Assembly (NCBI RefSeq): GCF_964036635.1
Contig: NZ_OZ038524.1
Coordinates: 2,733,001 to 2,797,000 of the forward strand
DNA from: Tenacibaculum dicentrarchi
GTDB taxonomy: Bacteria; Bacteroidota; Bacteroidia; Flavobacteriales; Flavobacteriaceae
DNA: 64,000 nucleotides
Direction: 5' to 3'
The notes below the pieces were generated by a model that saw nothing but the letters and a program-made list of their open reading frames with translations, did no database searches and was not told the DNA's origin. Made by a program: the position numbers and the translations under genes. Of the stretch, positions 42,740 to 53,064 are shown piece by piece (the stretch's first letter is position 1; each line of letters begins with the position of its first letter).

Positions 42740-45139
42740 TTAAGAACCACACATTAAACAATCATCATCAGGAGCGCCATTTTTAGAAGCATCAACCATT
42801 GCTTTATATTCAGCAGCACTCATTGGTGCATCTTCTTGAATTACCTCTTTTTTCTTTTCAATATTTAAGGTAAACTGCTTCGCATTTACTGCCGATTTTG
42901 TTCTCAAATAGTACATTCCTGTTTTTAAACCAACTTTGTGAGCATAAAAATGCATCGAAGTTAATTTAGCATAATCAGGGTCTTTCATAAATAAGTTTAA
43001 TGATTGAGATTGATCGATAAAATATCCTCTATCACGAGCCATATCAATAATATCTTTCATACTCATTTCCCAAACCGTTTTATAAAGGTCTTTTAAATCT
43101 TGTGGAATAGTAGCAATATGTTGGATAGAACCGTTTGCACGCATAATATCTTCTTTCATTGCATTGTCCCATAAATTCAATTCTACTAAGTCTTCTAATA
43201 AATGTTTGTTTACAACAATAAATTCACCAGATAAAACTCTACGAGTATAAATATTAGACGTATATGGTTCAAAAGCTTCGTTATTTCCTAAAATTTGAGA
43301 AGTAGATGCAGTTGGCATTGGCGCTACTAATAACGAGTTACGAACACCATGTTCTACAACTTCTTTACGTAAAGATTCCCAATCCCAGCGACCGCTTAAA
43401 TCGGCTTCAGTTACGCCCCACATATTATGTTGAAATTCTCCTTTAGACATTGGCGAACCTTTAAAAGTAGAATATGGCTCTTTAGCTTTTGCAATTTCCA
43501 TTGATGAAGTTACCGAAGCAAAATACAAGGTTTCAAATATTTCTTTGTTTAACTTTTTAGCTTCATCCGAAGTAAAAGGCAAACGTAACATAATAAAAGC
43601 ATCAGCAAGTCCTTGAATACCTAAACCTACTGGACGATGGCGCACATTAGAATTTTCTGCTTCAATAACAGGATAATAATTTCTATCAATAACAGTATCT
43701 AAGTTTCTAATTACTTTTTTAGTTACTTTATATAATTCATCATGGTCAAAAAACTTTGTTCCGTTTTTATCTTCAGCAATAAACATTGGCATTGCTATAG
43801 ATGCTAAATTACATACTGCTACTTCATCTTCGGCAGTATATTCCATAATTTCGGTACATAAGTTTGAAGAACGAATAGTTCCTAAATTCTTTTGATTCGA
43901 TTTACGGTTTGCAGCATCTTTGTATAACATGTACGGTGTACCTGTTTCAATTTGCGACTCTAAAATTTTCTCCCATAATTCACGTGCTTTTATGGTTTTT
44001 CTACCTTTTCCAGCAGCTTCATACCCTGTATACAAACGGTTAAATTCATCACCATAAGTATCAAATAAATTAGGGCATTCTTGCGGACACATTAATGTCC
44101 AATCACCATCTTGCTGTACACGTTCCATAAATAAATCAGAAATCCACATAGCGTAAAATAAATCACGTGCTCTCATTTCTTCTTTACCATGATTTTTCTT
44201 TAAATCTAAAAAATCAAAAATATCGGCATGCCAAGGCTCTAAATACATAGCGAAAGAACCTTTACGTTTTCCTCCTCCTTGGTCTACGTAACGTGCTGTG
44301 TCGTTAAACACTTTTAACATTGGTACAATACCGTTTGATGTTCCGTTAGTTCCAGCAATATAACTTCCTGTAGCACGAATATTGTGTATAGATAATCCGA
44401 TACCTCCTGCCGATTGCGAAATTTTTGCAGTTTGCTTTAAAGTATCATAAATTCCTTCGATACTATCATCTTGCATTTGTAATAAAAAACAAGAAGACAT
44501 TTGTGGTTTAGGCGTTCCTGCATTAAATAATGTAGGCGTTGCATGGGTAAAATATTTTTTACTCATTAACTCGTAAGTTGCTATTGCTTCATCAATATCA
44601 TCTTTATGAATACCTATTGATACACGCATTAACATATGTTGCGGGCGCTCTGCAATAGTTCCATTTAATTTTAATAAATAAGAACGTTCTAAGGTTTTAA
44701 AACCAAAATAATCATAATTAAAATCACGACTATAAATAATTGTAGAGTCTAATTTATCAGCATTTTTTTGAATGATTTCATATACATCATCAGCTAATAA
44801 AGGAGATTTTTTATCTGTACGAGGATTTACATAATTATATAAATCAGTCATCGTTTCAGAGAACGATTTTTTGGTGTTTTTATGTAAATTTGATACAGCA
44901 ATTCTTGCTGCTAACTTTGCATAATCAGGATGAGCAGTAGTCATTGTTGCAGCAACTTCAGCCGCTAAATTATCTAATTCAGTAGCTGGTACTCCATCAT
45001 ATAAACCTTCAATAACACGCATTGCTACTTTTACTGGGTCAACAATATTATTTAAACCATAGCACATTTTTCGAACCCTTTCTGTAATTTTATCGAACAT
45101 TACAGGCTCTTTTCTACCATCTCTCTTTAATACATACAT
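42740..45139 (-). CDS. nrdA: ribonucleoside-diphosphate reductase, class Ia large subunit
   Basis: Reduces ribonucleotides to deoxyribonucleotides. The 799 residues begin with an ATP-cone (about 1-95, [17 protein letters not shown]), which mediates dATP inhibition. Active-site cysteines are seen in [16 protein letters not shown] and [10 protein letters not shown], with the radical-path tail [13 protein letters not shown]. The C-terminal tail ends CLMCGS, the redox-active Cys pair that is re-reduced by thioredoxin. It follows nrdB across 181 bp that contain an 18-bp perfect stem, and ends at a terminator. No promoter box was seen in that gap. Confidence 0.96.
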   Translation of the reverse strand: MYVLKRDGRKEPVMFDKITERVRKMCYGLNNIVDPVKVAMRVIEGLYDGVPATELDNLAAEVAATMTTAHPDYAKLAARIAVSNLHKNTKKSFSETMTDLYNYVNPRTDKKSPLLADDVYEIIQKNADKLDSTIIYSRDFNYDYFGFKTLERSYLLKLNGTIAERPQHMLMRVSIGIHKDDIDEAIATYELMSKKYFTHATPTLFNAGTPKPQMSSCFLLQMQDDSIEGIYDTLKQTAKISQSAGGIGLSIHNIRATGSYIAGTNGTSNGIVPMLKVFNDTARYVDQGGGKRKGSFAMYLEPWHADIFDFLDLKKNHGKEEMRARDLFYAMWISDLFMERVQQDGDWTLMCPQECPNLFDTYGDEFNRLYTGYEAAGKGRKTIKARELWEKILESQIETGTPYMLYKDAANRKSNQKNLGTIRSSNLCTEIMEYTAEDEVAVCNLASIAMPMFIAEDKNGTKFFDHDELYKVTKKVIRNLDTVIDRNYYPVIEAENSNVRHRPVGLGIQGLADAFIMLRLPFTSDEAKKLNKEIFETLYFASVTSSMEIAKAKEPYSTFKGSPMSKGEFQHNMWGVTEADLSGRWDWESLRKEVVEHGVRNSLLVAPMPTASTSQILGNNEAFEPYTSNIYTRRVLSGEFIVVNKHLLEDLVELNLWDNAMKEDIMRANGSIQHIATIPQDLKDLYKTVWEMSMKDIIDMARDRGYFIDQSQSLNLFMKDPDYAKLTSMHFYAHKVGLKTGMYYLRTKSAVNAKQFTLNIEKKKEVIQEDAPMSAAEYKAMVDASKNGAPDDDCLMCGS

Positions 45140-45247
45140 ATATATTATTGGTTTTAATTTTGATAAATAGCATCACTAAAAAACCTAACTATTAATAAGG
45201 TTATCAATAAAACTATTTGTTGTAAAGTTTTTTTTTGTTTTTAAAAC

Positions 45248-45291
45248 AGTATGTTATAGAAAAAACACTATTATTTTTTCTATAACATACT
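45248..45291 (-). promoter_or_regulatory. 18-bp perfect stem-loop between nrdB and nrdA
   Basis: The arms 45248-45265 and 45274-45291 (AGTATGTTATAGAAAAAA and its exact complement) enclose an 8-nt loop. It is the longest perfect inverted repeat noticed in the window. It starts 30 bp past the nrdB stop. In the minus-strand transcript it is not followed by a clean U-run (TGTTTTAAAAAC), so attenuation, RNase processing or message protection are all possible. Confidence 0.75.
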
Positions 45292-45320
45292 TAAAATAAA
45301 GTTGCTGTAATTTATTTTAT

Positions 45321-46292
45321 TTAAAATTCAGCATCAAAACTAATATCTCCTGTACCTCCACCAGAAACACCTGCTTTTTGGTATTCAGAAACTCTTTTTT
45401 CAAAGAAATTTGTTTTTCCTTCTAATGAAATCATTTCCATAAAATCAAACGGATTTGTAGCATTATATTCTTTGTCACATCCAAATTCTAATAATAATCT
45501 GTCTGTTACATACTCTAAATATTGTGTCATTAATTTAGCATTCATACCAATTAAACTCACTGGTAATGATTCTGTAATAAACTCTCTTTCAATACTTAAA
45601 GCATCTATAATAATTTCACGAATACGTGCTTTAGGTACTTTATTTACAATATGATGATTATGTAAATGCACAGCAAAATCACAGTGCATTCCTTCATCTC
45701 TTGAAATTAATTCATTAGAAAATGTTAATCCAGGTAATAAACCACGTTTTTTTAACCAGAAAATAGAACAGAAAGACCCAGAAAAGAAAATTCCTTCAAC
45801 AGCAGCAAAAGCAATTAAACGTTCTGCAAACGAATCTGATTCAATCCATTTTAATGCCCAATCAGCTTTCTTTTTAATTGCTGGAAAAATTTCAATTGCT
45901 TTAAATAATTGGTCTTTTTCTATTTCATTTTTCACATACGTATCTATTAATAATGAATACGTTTCTGAATGTACATTTTCCATCATTATTTGAAAACCAT
46001 AGAAAAATTTTGCTTCAGAATATTGTACTTCATTTACAAAATTTTCTGCTAAATTTTCATTTACAATTCCGTCAGAAGCTGCAAAAAAAGCTAAAATATG
46101 TTTAATAAAATAACGCTCATCGTCGGTTAATTTGGTTTCCCAATCAATAACATCTACTGATAAATCTATTTCTTCAGCAGTCCAAATTGATGCTTGTTGT
46201 TTTTTATACCAATCCCATAAATCATCATGTTGAATTGGAAAAATCACAAATCTATCTTTATTTTCTTGTAAAATTGGTTCGATTGCTGTCAT
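45321..46292 (-). CDS. nrdB: ribonucleoside-diphosphate reductase, class Ia small subunit
   Basis: Radical-generating beta subunit, 323 residues. Di-iron ligands and radical site in order: Asp74 (AASDGIV), Glu105, His108 and the radical Tyr112 in [10 protein letters not shown], then EGIFFSGSF and [10 protein letters not shown]. The spacing His-x3-Tyr corresponds to His118-Tyr122 of E. coli, so a tyrosyl-radical enzyme is expected. No ATP-cone is fused. It is the first gene of nrdB-nrdA; a near-consensus -7 box (GATATTTG) lies at 46341-46348. Confidence 0.95.
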   Translation of the reverse strand: MTAIEPILQENKDRFVIFPIQHDDLWDWYKKQQASIWTAEEIDLSVDVIDWETKLTDDERYFIKHILAFFAASDGIVNENLAENFVNEVQYSEAKFFYGFQIMMENVHSETYSLLIDTYVKNEIEKDQLFKAIEIFPAIKKKADWALKWIESDSFAERLIAFAAVEGIFFSGSFCSIFWLKKRGLLPGLTFSNELISRDEGMHCDFAVHLHNHHIVNKVPKARIREIIIDALSIEREFITESLPVSLIGMNAKLMTQYLEYVTDRLLLEFGCDKEYNATNPFDFMEMISLEGKTNFFEKRVSEYQKAGVSGGGTGDISFDAEF

Positions 46293-46538
46293 TATTTTGT
46301 GTGCTAATTTAGGTTGTTATTCTTCTGATATTGGGGGTTACAAATATCTATAATTTTACTAAAATTCGAAAGCTTTACTTATTCACAAATCCCTTGAAGT
46401 TTTCAACAAATTGAAATACAAAGCAAAAACCACAGCACTCTAACAAATAATCAAACACCTAATAATCAACAAATTAACACCTATTAAATAGCTTAAGTAA
46501 TGATTACCATAGGGTTTACTATTTTGGTTTTATTCCAA
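46293..46538. other. nrdB upstream region with DnaA-box-like 9-mers
   Basis: No gene. Minus-strand GATATTTG (46341-46348) is one base off TAnnTTTG, with TTTCGAA near -33. Two 9-mers resembling DnaA boxes stand close together: TTATTCACA (46379-46387) and TTTTCAACA (46400-46408). Several AACAAAT/AATCAACAAATT-type repeats lie further upstream (46439-46475). Control of nrd genes by DnaA is established in E. coli; here it is a guess. Confidence 0.4.
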
Positions 46539-46539
46539 A

Positions 46540-46566
46540 AAAAGTACTGCAAAAACAGTACTTTTA
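46540..46566 (-). terminator. terminator after trxA
   Basis: AAAAGTACTG / CAGTACTTTT around a CAAAAA loop, followed on the minus strand by TTTTTTTGG, 33 bp past the thioredoxin stop. Confidence 0.85.
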
Positions 46567-46598
46567 AATTTTTATAAAAAACAGATTTAAGTTTACTT

Positions 46599-46952
46599 TT
46601 AGACCTTTAAAACATCTTTTATAATTTCTTCAATCTGTTTTTTTGGCAATGCACCATTGGCTCTTTGAGGAGCTTCGTTCATAGGGCAAAATAACATTGA
46701 AGGAATACTACGAACATCAAAAGCAGCCGCTAATTCAGGTTCTTCTTCTGTATTAATTTTATAAATATCAATTTTACCTTCATATTCGTTACTCAATTCT
46801 TCTAAAATTGGTGCTAACGATTTACAAGGACCACACCAATCGGCATAAAAATCAATTAATGCTGGTTTATCACCTTCAAAATTCCATTCTTTATTTTCTT
46901 CAAAATTAAATACTTTTTTAAAAAAAGTTTCTTTTGTTAAATTTTCTGTCAT
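46599..46952 (-). CDS. trxA: thioredoxin
   Basis: A 117-residue thioredoxin-fold protein with the redox motif CGPC in FYADWCGPCKSLAP, the cis-Pro in RSIPSMLF and no signal peptide. About 25 residues precede the usual thioredoxin core (ETFFKKVFNFEENKEW). It lies upstream of nrdB-nrdA in the same direction, but behind its own terminator. Thioredoxin is a natural reductant of the NrdA C-terminal cysteines, so the neighbourhood is functionally sensible. Confidence 0.9.
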   Translation of the reverse strand: MTENLTKETFFKKVFNFEENKEWNFEGDKPALIDFYADWCGPCKSLAPILEELSNEYEGKIDIYKINTEEEPELAAAFDVRSIPSMLFCPMNEAPQRANGALPKKQIEEIIKDVLKV

Positions 46953-47090
46953 GATAACTGTTATTATATTACTACTTCTGTGCTTAAAAAATTCAAGTAT
47001 AAAGATACTTCTTTTATTTTTTAAAGATTACAACGACTATAATTTAGTGTTAAAACATCTTAAAAAGAATATTTTCGTTCTTTTTTCAGC

Positions 47091-47098
47091 TAACTTTG
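47091..47098 (+). promoter_or_regulatory. -7 box upstream of the S9 peptidase gene
   Basis: TAACTTTG fits TAnnTTTG, 24 bp before the ATG chosen at 47123. It overlaps the upstream ATG at 47096, which therefore cannot be the start. A TTTTCG at about 47072 may serve as -33. Confidence 0.55.
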
Positions 47099-47122
47099 AA
47101 ATTATTAAAAAACCCCATTATC

Positions 47123-49279
47123 ATGAAAAAAATCCTTTTTTCAATTCTTTGTGCGAGTACTGTTTTAGTGTCTTGTAAGAAAGAAAATCAATCTGAAAAA
47201 AACATTCAAAAAAACACCACATTGAACTATCCTAAAACCGCTAAAAAACCAATTGTAGATGATTATTTTGGAACAAAAATAACCGATAATTATCGTTGGT
47301 TAGAAGATGATAAAAGTACCGAAACCGAAAATTGGGTAAAAGCCGAAAATGACGTTACTTTTAATTATTTAAGTAAAATTCCGTATCGTGAGCAATTAAA
47401 AGATAGATTATCAGAATTATGGAATTACGAAAAATTAGGAACGCCTTTTAAAGAAGGTGATTATACCTACTTTTATAAAAATGACGGATTGCAAAATCAA
47501 TCAGTTTTATACAGAAAAGATGCTCAAGGAAATGAAGAAGTTTTCTTAAATCCAAATACTTTTTCTAAGGATGGAACAACCTCATTAGGTTCGGTCAGTT
47601 TTACTAAAGATGGAAGTATTGTTGCCTATTCAATTTCTGAAGGAGGAAGCGATTGGCGAAAAATTATTGTTTTAAATACAAAAACTAAAGAAATTATTGG
47701 TGATACTTTAATTGATGTAAAATTCTCTGGAATCGCTTGGAAAGGCAACGAAGGTTTTTATTATTCTAGTTACGATAAGCCTGAAGGAAGTGAATTATCT
47801 GCAAAAACAGACCAGCATAAATTATATTATCATGCTTTAAATACGCCACAAAAAACCGACAAAATTATTTTTGGAGCAACATCCGAAGAAAAAAACAGGT
47901 ATGTTGGCGGTTCTTTAACTGAGGATAACAAGTATTTACTTATTTCTGCGGCTACTTCAACATCAGGAAATAAATTATTTTTAAAAGATTTAACAACCCC
48001 TAATAGTAAGTTAGTTACCATTACAGATAATTATGATAACGATACTTATGTAATTGACAGCCGTGGCGATAAATTATATTTAGTAACAAACTTAAATGCA
48101 CCAAATAAAAAAATAGTAACTGTTGATGCTAAAAATCCAACACCAGAAAATTGGACAGATTTTATTGCAGAAACTGAAAACGTATTATCACCATCAACAG
48201 GAGCTGGGTATTTTTTCACAGAATATATGGTTGATGCTGTTTCTAAAGTTTTACAATACGATTTTGATGGAAAATTAATCCGTGAAGTAAAGCTTCCAGG
48301 TGTTGGTTCTGCTGGTGGTTTTGGTGGAAAAACAAAAGCTAAAGAAATCTATTTTTCATTTACAAACTACAATACACCAAGTTCATCTTATAAATTTAAT
48401 CCTGAAGATGGAACGTATATTTTATCTTGGAAACCTGAAATTTCTTTCAATGCTGATGCTTATGAAAGTAAACAAATATTTTATACATCAAAAGACGGAA
48501 CAAAAGTTCCGATGATAATTACCTATAAAAAAGGTTTAGAATTAAACGGTAAAAATCCAACTATTTTATATGGTTATGGCGGATTTAATGTCAGTTTAAC
48601 ACCTTCATTTAGCATTGCAAACGCCGTTTGGATGGAACAAGGCGGAGTATATGCCGTTCCTAATTTACGTGGTGGTGGTGAATATGGTAAAAAATGGCAC
48701 GATGCAGGAACACAATTAAAAAAACAAAATGTGTTTGACGATTTTATTGCAGCTGCCGAATATTTAATCAATCAAAAATATACTTCTTCTGATTATTTGG
48801 CAATCCGTGGAGGCTCAAACGGTGGATTATTAGTTGGCGCAACAATGACACAGCGTCCCGATTTAATGAAAGTCGCTTTGCCTGCCGTTGGAGTTTTAGA
48901 TATGTTACGTTATCACACGTTTACTGCGGGTGCAGGTTGGGCGTATGATTACGGAACATCTGCCGATAACAAAGAAATGTTCGATTATTTAAACGGATAT
49001 TCTCCTGTACACAACGTTCAAAAAGTGGCGTATCCTGCAACTATGGTAACCACTGGTGACCATGATGACCGTGTAGTTCCTGCCCACAGTTTTAAGTTTG
49101 CTGCCGAATTACAAGATAAGCAACAAGGCGAAAATCCTGTGTTAATTCGTATTGAAACAAATGCTGGTCATGGCGCTGGAACTCCCGTAGCTAAAACCAT
49201 CGAACAATATGCCGATATTTTCGGATTTACATTATATAACATGGGTTTTAATAAACTTCCTAATCAAGATAAAAAGTAA
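47123..49279 (+). CDS. prolyl oligopeptidase (S9) lipoprotein
   Basis: Post-proline endopeptidase of 718 residues. The start at 47123 ([11 protein letters not shown]) gives a lipobox VLVSC and agrees with the -7 box at 47091-47098. The first 430 residues form the beta-propeller ([20 protein letters not shown] is the diagnostic opening). The alpha/beta hydrolase domain has the nucleophile in [10 protein letters not shown], the oxyanion region [13 protein letters not shown], the Asp in DHDDRVVP and the His in NAGHGAGTP. It is monocistronic, ending at a GAAA-loop terminator. Confidence 0.92.
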   Translation: MKKILFSILCASTVLVSCKKENQSEKNIQKNTTLNYPKTAKKPIVDDYFGTKITDNYRWLEDDKSTETENWVKAENDVTFNYLSKIPYREQLKDRLSELWNYEKLGTPFKEGDYTYFYKNDGLQNQSVLYRKDAQGNEEVFLNPNTFSKDGTTSLGSVSFTKDGSIVAYSISEGGSDWRKIIVLNTKTKEIIGDTLIDVKFSGIAWKGNEGFYYSSYDKPEGSELSAKTDQHKLYYHALNTPQKTDKIIFGATSEEKNRYVGGSLTEDNKYLLISAATSTSGNKLFLKDLTTPNSKLVTITDNYDNDTYVIDSRGDKLYLVTNLNAPNKKIVTVDAKNPTPENWTDFIAETENVLSPSTGAGYFFTEYMVDAVSKVLQYDFDGKLIREVKLPGVGSAGGFGGKTKAKEIYFSFTNYNTPSSSYKFNPEDGTYILSWKPEISFNADAYESKQIFYTSKDGTKVPMIITYKKGLELNGKNPTILYGYGGFNVSLTPSFSIANAVWMEQGGVYAVPNLRGGGEYGKKWHDAGTQLKKQNVFDDFIAAAEYLINQKYTSSDYLAIRGGSNGGLLVGATMTQRPDLMKVALPAVGVLDMLRYHTFTAGAGWAYDYGTSADNKEMFDYLNGYSPVHNVQKVAYPATMVTTGDHDDRVVPAHSFKFAAELQDKQQGENPVLIRIETNAGHGAGTPVAKTIEQYADIFGFTLYNMGFNKLPNQDKK

Positions 49280-49300
49280 AACATCAATAAAAATCATAAA

Positions 49301-49328
49301 AAACCGATGCGAAAGTGTCGGTTTTTTT
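49301..49328 (+). terminator. terminator after the S9 peptidase gene
   Basis: ACCGATGC-GAAA-GTGTCGGT: 8-bp stem (with G-U pairs) closed by a GAAA tetraloop and followed by TTTTTTT. Confidence 0.9.
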
Positions 49329-49341
49329 GTGCTTATAATTT

Positions 49342-49440
49342 GGGCGTTACCACAAGGGTCGCGCTTTCCGCACTCGCTTTTTTTTGAAGAAAAATCAAAA
49401 AAAGAGCTCAAACAATTGCTTCAATCGCTAACGCAAGCAT
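49342..49440. repeat. dispersed palindromic repeat family A, copy 3
   Basis: The longest copy, about 99 bp. It begins GGGCGTTACCACAAGGGTCGC and ends CAATCGCTAACGCAAGCATT, so its outer parts differ from the CCTAGCCCCGATTGAAG ends of the others, while the core CTTTCCGCACTCGCTTTTTTTTG to GAGCTCAAACAATTGCTTCAATCG is the same. The plus-strand frame SRFPHSLFFEEKSKKELKQ is open. The GGGCGTTAC...CGCTAACGC ends recall a widespread Bacteroidota intergenic repeat. Confidence 0.85.
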
Positions 49441-49509
49441 TTTAACTTAAAACAAAAGATAAACACAACAGTAACACTATTTTAAAATAGAAATTATATT
49501 TTTGCTTCT

Positions 49510-50448
49510 ATGCTACAAGTAAACAATATTACCTTCGGATATTCTAAAGAAAAAACAACACTAAAAAACATCAATTTCTCCCTTCAAAAAGGAGAACATT
49601 TATGTATAATGGGCGCAAGTGGTTGCGGAAAATCAACTTTATTAAAAGCCCTTTACGGATTATTAGATTTAAAAAGCGGAACAATTTTTTATGACGATTT
49701 TCAAGTTCTAGGACCTGAATATTATTTAGTTCCTGGCGTAGATTTTTTCAAATACGTAGCCCAAGATTTCGATTTAATATCTTTTACAAGCGTTAGTGAA
49801 AACATTAAAAAATTCCTATCACGTTTTGATCCCGAAGAAGCTCAAAGAAGAACCAACGAGCTCTTGAATATTATTGAAATGACCAATTTCGCCAATACAA
49901 AAGTAGAAAACCTAAGCGGCGGGCAAAAACAACGTGTTGCAATCGCAAAAGCCTTAGCAAAACAGCCAAAATTACTACTACTAGACGAGCCTTTTAGTCA
50001 GATTGATAATTTCAAAAAAAACTCACTGCGTAGAAACCTATTTAATTATCTGAAAAAAAATAAAATTACCTGTATTACAGCCACCCATCAAGGAACAGAC
50101 GCTTTATCGTTTGCCAACCATGTTATTATTCTTAAAAATGGTGAAATAATTGCTAACGATACGCCTGAACACTTATATAAAAACCCGAAAATAAAATATG
50201 TAGCCTCTTTATTCGATACTGTTAACGAAATTGTTATCGATCAAAAACAAGTAGAAGAAAGTATTTTATTATATCCGCATCAAATAGAAGTTGTAGCAAA
50301 TTCGGCACGTAAAGCCGTAGTAAAAGAAATCTATTTTAAAGGTTCTCACTGGCTAATAAAAGTAATTTACAACAGCCGATTTGTCTTTTTAAAGCATCCT
50401 ACAAAACTTAAAATTGATGAAATAGTTTCACTGAAGTTTGATGTATAG
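49510..50448 (+). CDS. ABC transporter ATP-binding protein with C-terminal TOBE-like domain
   Basis: A 312-residue ATPase: Walker A GASGCGKST, Q loop YVAQDFDLIS, signature LSGGQKQR, Walker B LLLLDEP, H loop TATHQG. The last 60 residues (from LYPHQIEVV) look like a TOBE regulatory domain, found in importer ATPases of the MalK/PotA/FbpC group. No permease or binding-protein gene lies nearby, so the partner is elsewhere. It stands alone between copy 3 of the repeat and the DUF2071 gene. The substrate is unknown. Confidence 0.85.
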   Translation: MLQVNNITFGYSKEKTTLKNINFSLQKGEHLCIMGASGCGKSTLLKALYGLLDLKSGTIFYDDFQVLGPEYYLVPGVDFFKYVAQDFDLISFTSVSENIKKFLSRFDPEEAQRRTNELLNIIEMTNFANTKVENLSGGQKQRVAIAKALAKQPKLLLLDEPFSQIDNFKKNSLRRNLFNYLKKNKITCITATHQGTDALSFANHVIILKNGEIIANDTPEHLYKNPKIKYVASLFDTVNEIVIDQKQVEESILLYPHQIEVVANSARKAVVKEIYFKGSHWLIKVIYNSRFVFLKHPTKLKIDEIVSLKFDV

Positions 50449-50566
50449 GACTGGTTTAGTTCAGTTTCATATCCTTATTTACCGTAATTTTTGTTAATTC
50501 TAGTAATTTTGATGATTTATAAAAAAACAGGTACATTTATTTCCAAAGAAAATTTTAGCCAAAAAA

Positions 50567-51313
50567 ATGACAATACCAGACATATTAAATAGCACAGCAC
50601 ACAGACCCTGGAAAATACCTGCCGATACTTGGAAATTTTATCAAGAATGGAACAATGCGATATTTCTTCATTGGCAAGTAGAGCTTAGCGAATTAAGAAA
50701 ATTTGTACCCGAAGAATTAGAAATTGACTTATTTCAAGGAAAAGCTTGGGTTTCTGTTGTGGCGTTTACCATGGAAAAAATCCGCCCAAAAAACCTACCT
50801 TCTTTCGCTCCTATTTCTAATTTTGATGAAATTAATATTAGAACCTACGTAAAATCTAATAATAAAACTGGCGTTTACTTTTTGAGTATTGAAGGCGGTA
50901 AAAAATTAGCTTGTAAAATTGCAAAAGGAATCTCTGAACTTCCATACCGATTTTCAAAAATCAACAGAAGTAAAAACCGATATCAATCAAGTAACGCAGT
51001 ATTTAATGACCACTTAAATATTGAATTTAAAATCGCCGAAAAATTAACAGAAAAATCAACTTTAGATAACTGGCTAACCGAAAGATATGCGCTTTTTCAA
51101 GATACCGAAAAATCGATTAACGAATTTGAAATTCATCATTTAGAATGGCCTATAAACAATATTGAAATAAAAGAAATTACAGTCGATTACCCCAAATTTA
51201 GGAAGCTCTTAAAAAAAGAACCCAACAAAGTTCAATACTCAAAAGGAGTAAAAGTTGTTGCTTGGGGAAAGATTAAAAAAGAAAAAACTAGCTATACTAA
51301 AAAACATTTCTAA
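50567..51313 (+). CDS. DUF2071 (YqjF-like) protein
   Basis: A 248-residue cytoplasmic protein of the DUF2071 family. The opening RPWKIPADTWKFYQEWNNAI and the segment FVPEELEIDLFQGKAWVSVV (each 20 residues) are diagnostic, as is the later TYVKSNNKTGVYFLSIE. The fold is acetoacetate-decarboxylase-like, but the function is unknown. It is followed by a bidirectional terminator facing the convergent GreA-like gene. Confidence 0.82.
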   Translation: MTIPDILNSTAHRPWKIPADTWKFYQEWNNAIFLHWQVELSELRKFVPEELEIDLFQGKAWVSVVAFTMEKIRPKNLPSFAPISNFDEINIRTYVKSNNKTGVYFLSIEGGKKLACKIAKGISELPYRFSKINRSKNRYQSSNAVFNDHLNIEFKIAEKLTEKSTLDNWLTERYALFQDTEKSINEFEIHHLEWPINNIEIKEITVDYPKFRKLLKKEPNKVQYSKGVKVVAWGKIKKEKTSYTKKHF

Positions 51314-51350
51314 AAATAAATAAGCAGCTTATTTAATTCATTTTAGCTTT

Positions 51351-51378
51351 AAAACAAGAGGTTTAAACCTCTTGTTTA
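51351..51378. terminator. bidirectional terminator (perfect 24-bp palindrome)
   Basis: AACAAGAGGTTTAAACCTCTTGTT has its core at 51353-51376, flanked by A-rich sequence on the left and T-rich on the right. It serves the convergent DUF2071 and GreA-like genes. Confidence 0.85.
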
Positions 51379-51391
51379 GTATTTTAATCTG

Positions 51392-51850
51392 TTAAAAAAT
51401 TGCTGTAATTTTTTGTTCTATATTATTAAATGTAAAACTATCATTTTGTTTTTTTCCTAATAAAATACAACCAATTGGCGAAGACACAGAAACAGCAAAA
51501 TAAGGCTGATTATCAATTGTTAATTGCCCTGAACTAATACTCAAATAAAACGAATTTTTGGTTGTTTTAACAACACTTCCTAAACAACCAATAGTAGCCA
51601 TATTTTGACTATTTATTTTAGAAAGTGTTTCTTTCATTTTGATAATTCCACTAAGCTGTTGCCCTGCTTTTTCCATTTCTAATTGTAGCATTGCTCGCCC
51701 TGTTTCGTGCTTGTCGCCTGCCGAACTTTTAGTTTCTGATTGCAAGGCTTTTTGGTTCGATGAAATAATTTGTTCAACTGTTTTTAAGCGTTTTTCTACA
51801 AAAATCACGCATTGATTGTATAATTCTTGTTTTATATTTTTCTGATTCAT
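51392..51850 (-). CDS. GreA/GreB-like protein
   Basis: A 152-residue protein: an N-terminal coiled coil (about 10-80, with DKHETGRAMLQLEMEKAG) and a C-terminal beta domain with FAVSVSSPIGCILLGKK, the FKBP-like part of transcript-cleavage factors. GreA proper has about 158 residues and a conserved acidic tip, which I do not clearly see, so it may bind RNA polymerase without stimulating cleavage. Homologues are sometimes mislabelled 3-oxoacyl-ACP synthase. It is 28 bp downstream of the FAD oxidoreductase gene. Confidence 0.75.
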   Translation of the reverse strand: MNQKNIKQELYNQCVIFVEKRLKTVEQIISSNQKALQSETKSSAGDKHETGRAMLQLEMEKAGQQLSGIIKMKETLSKINSQNMATIGCLGSVVKTTKNSFYLSISSGQLTIDNQPYFAVSVSSPIGCILLGKKQNDSFTFNNIEQKITAIF

Positions 51851-51878
51851 CTGTTATTTTACTACTTTGAATACTATT

Positions 51879-52991
51879 TTATTGCCCTAAATCGGCTAAT
51901 TCTTTACCTACCAAACTACCAATTGCTACGCCCATTCCTCCTAAACGAACACCACAAAATACATTATTTGATAACTGCTTTACAATGGCTTTTTTCTGAT
52001 TTCCAACACCCATTATTCCGCTCCATCGGTGGTCTATTTCAAAATTAGTATTCGGTAAAATAGTGGTTTTTAAAATTTCTTCTAATTTATTTTGAACCAG
52101 TGCTGTTTCTCCAAAAACAGTAGTTTCTTCGGTTTTAAAATCGAGGTTTCGTCCGCCGCCTAATAAAATTCTATCGTCAATATTTCTAAAATAATAATAG
52201 CCTTTTTCTAAATGAAATGTTCCTTTTATAGCTAAGTTTTTAATCGGTTTTGTTATTAAAACTTGCGCTCTGGCGGGTTTTACATTTTCGTTCAACAACT
52301 TATTAGCAAACCCATTGGTGGCAATACATAATTTTTTGGTTGAAAATTCTATCTGATTTGTTTTAATCAAAACATTTTCATTGTTTTCACAATAACTTTC
52401 TACCAAAATACTATTGACTATTTTTATGCCCGATTTTTGTACTAATTCAAGCAATTTTACCGCCATTTTACCCGTATCAATTTGCCCTTCAAACTGATTG
52501 GTAATATAATTTTGATGAATATTTTGAAACTTAAATTTATTGGCATCAACTGAAAAAACAGGCGCTTCAAACAAGGGTTTTAACAAGATATTAAGGCTGT
52601 CTTTTTCTGATAAACAAGTTTCATAAAACTCGGTATCTTGAAATAATTCGTAGCCTTTATTTTGTTGATATTTTATATTTTTATCCCCTAAATTTTTTCG
52701 TAATAATTGCAAACCTTGCCAGCGTTTTTCGACTAAGTTATACACTTCTTGTTCGGTATGTGTTTTTAAGTCGTCTATTAATTCTGATATGCTTCCAAAA
52801 CAGGCAAAACCAGCATTTTTAGTACTTGCTCCTTGTGGTAACATTCCTTTTTCTAAAATAATTATTTTAGCCTTCGGATGTTTTTCTTTTAATGCCAATG
52901 CGCAATTTAATCCTACAATTCCGCTACCTACAATGGTAAAATCAACATTGGTAAACCATTCTTTTAACTCCCAATAACTGTAATTCAACAT
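51879..52991 (-). CDS. FAD-dependent oxidoreductase (DAO family)
   Basis: A 370-residue flavoprotein of the D-amino-acid oxidase/GlpO fold. The dinucleotide motif FTIVGSGIVGLNCALALKE lies at about 18-36, followed by EKGMLPQGASTKNAGFACFG, typical of amine or sarcosine-type oxidases. A C-terminal motif GVRLGGMGVAIGSLVG binds FAD. No signal peptide, so cytoplasmic. It is 28 bp upstream of the GreA-like gene. The substrate (amino acid or amine) cannot be told. Confidence 0.85.
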   Translation of the reverse strand: MLNYSYWELKEWFTNVDFTIVGSGIVGLNCALALKEKHPKAKIIILEKGMLPQGASTKNAGFACFGSISELIDDLKTHTEQEVYNLVEKRWQGLQLLRKNLGDKNIKYQQNKGYELFQDTEFYETCLSEKDSLNILLKPLFEAPVFSVDANKFKFQNIHQNYITNQFEGQIDTGKMAVKLLELVQKSGIKIVNSILVESYCENNENVLIKTNQIEFSTKKLCIATNGFANKLLNENVKPARAQVLITKPIKNLAIKGTFHLEKGYYYFRNIDDRILLGGGRNLDFKTEETTVFGETALVQNKLEEILKTTILPNTNFEIDHRWSGIMGVGNQKKAIVKQLSNNVFCGVRLGGMGVAIGSLVGKELADLGQ

Positions 52992-53003
52992 CTTATACTA
53001 TTA

Positions 53004-53011
53004 TATTTTTG
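53004..53011 (+). promoter_or_regulatory. -7 box upstream of a small lipoprotein gene
   Basis: TATTTTTG fits TAnnTTTG, 53 bp before the ATG at 53065, on the plus strand just outside the divergent oxidoreductase start. Confidence 0.4.
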
Positions 53012-53064
53012 TACCTTGGTATATTAGTTGTAATGTATAAAATTAAACTCTAAAAAGTACTATT

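Noticed and set aside
46379..46408. Replication origin near the DnaA-box-like 9-mers
   Set aside because: Only two degenerate boxes, no dnaA, dnaN or other origin-associated gene in the window.
46951..47178. 75-codon plus-strand frame upstream of the S9 peptidase
   Set aside because: It overlaps the -7 box and the signal peptide of the peptidase in another frame; AT-rich composition without similarity.
49209..49445. 78-codon plus-strand frame ending in repeat copy 3
   Set aside because: It overlaps the S9 peptidase end in another frame and crosses a terminator before entering the repeat.
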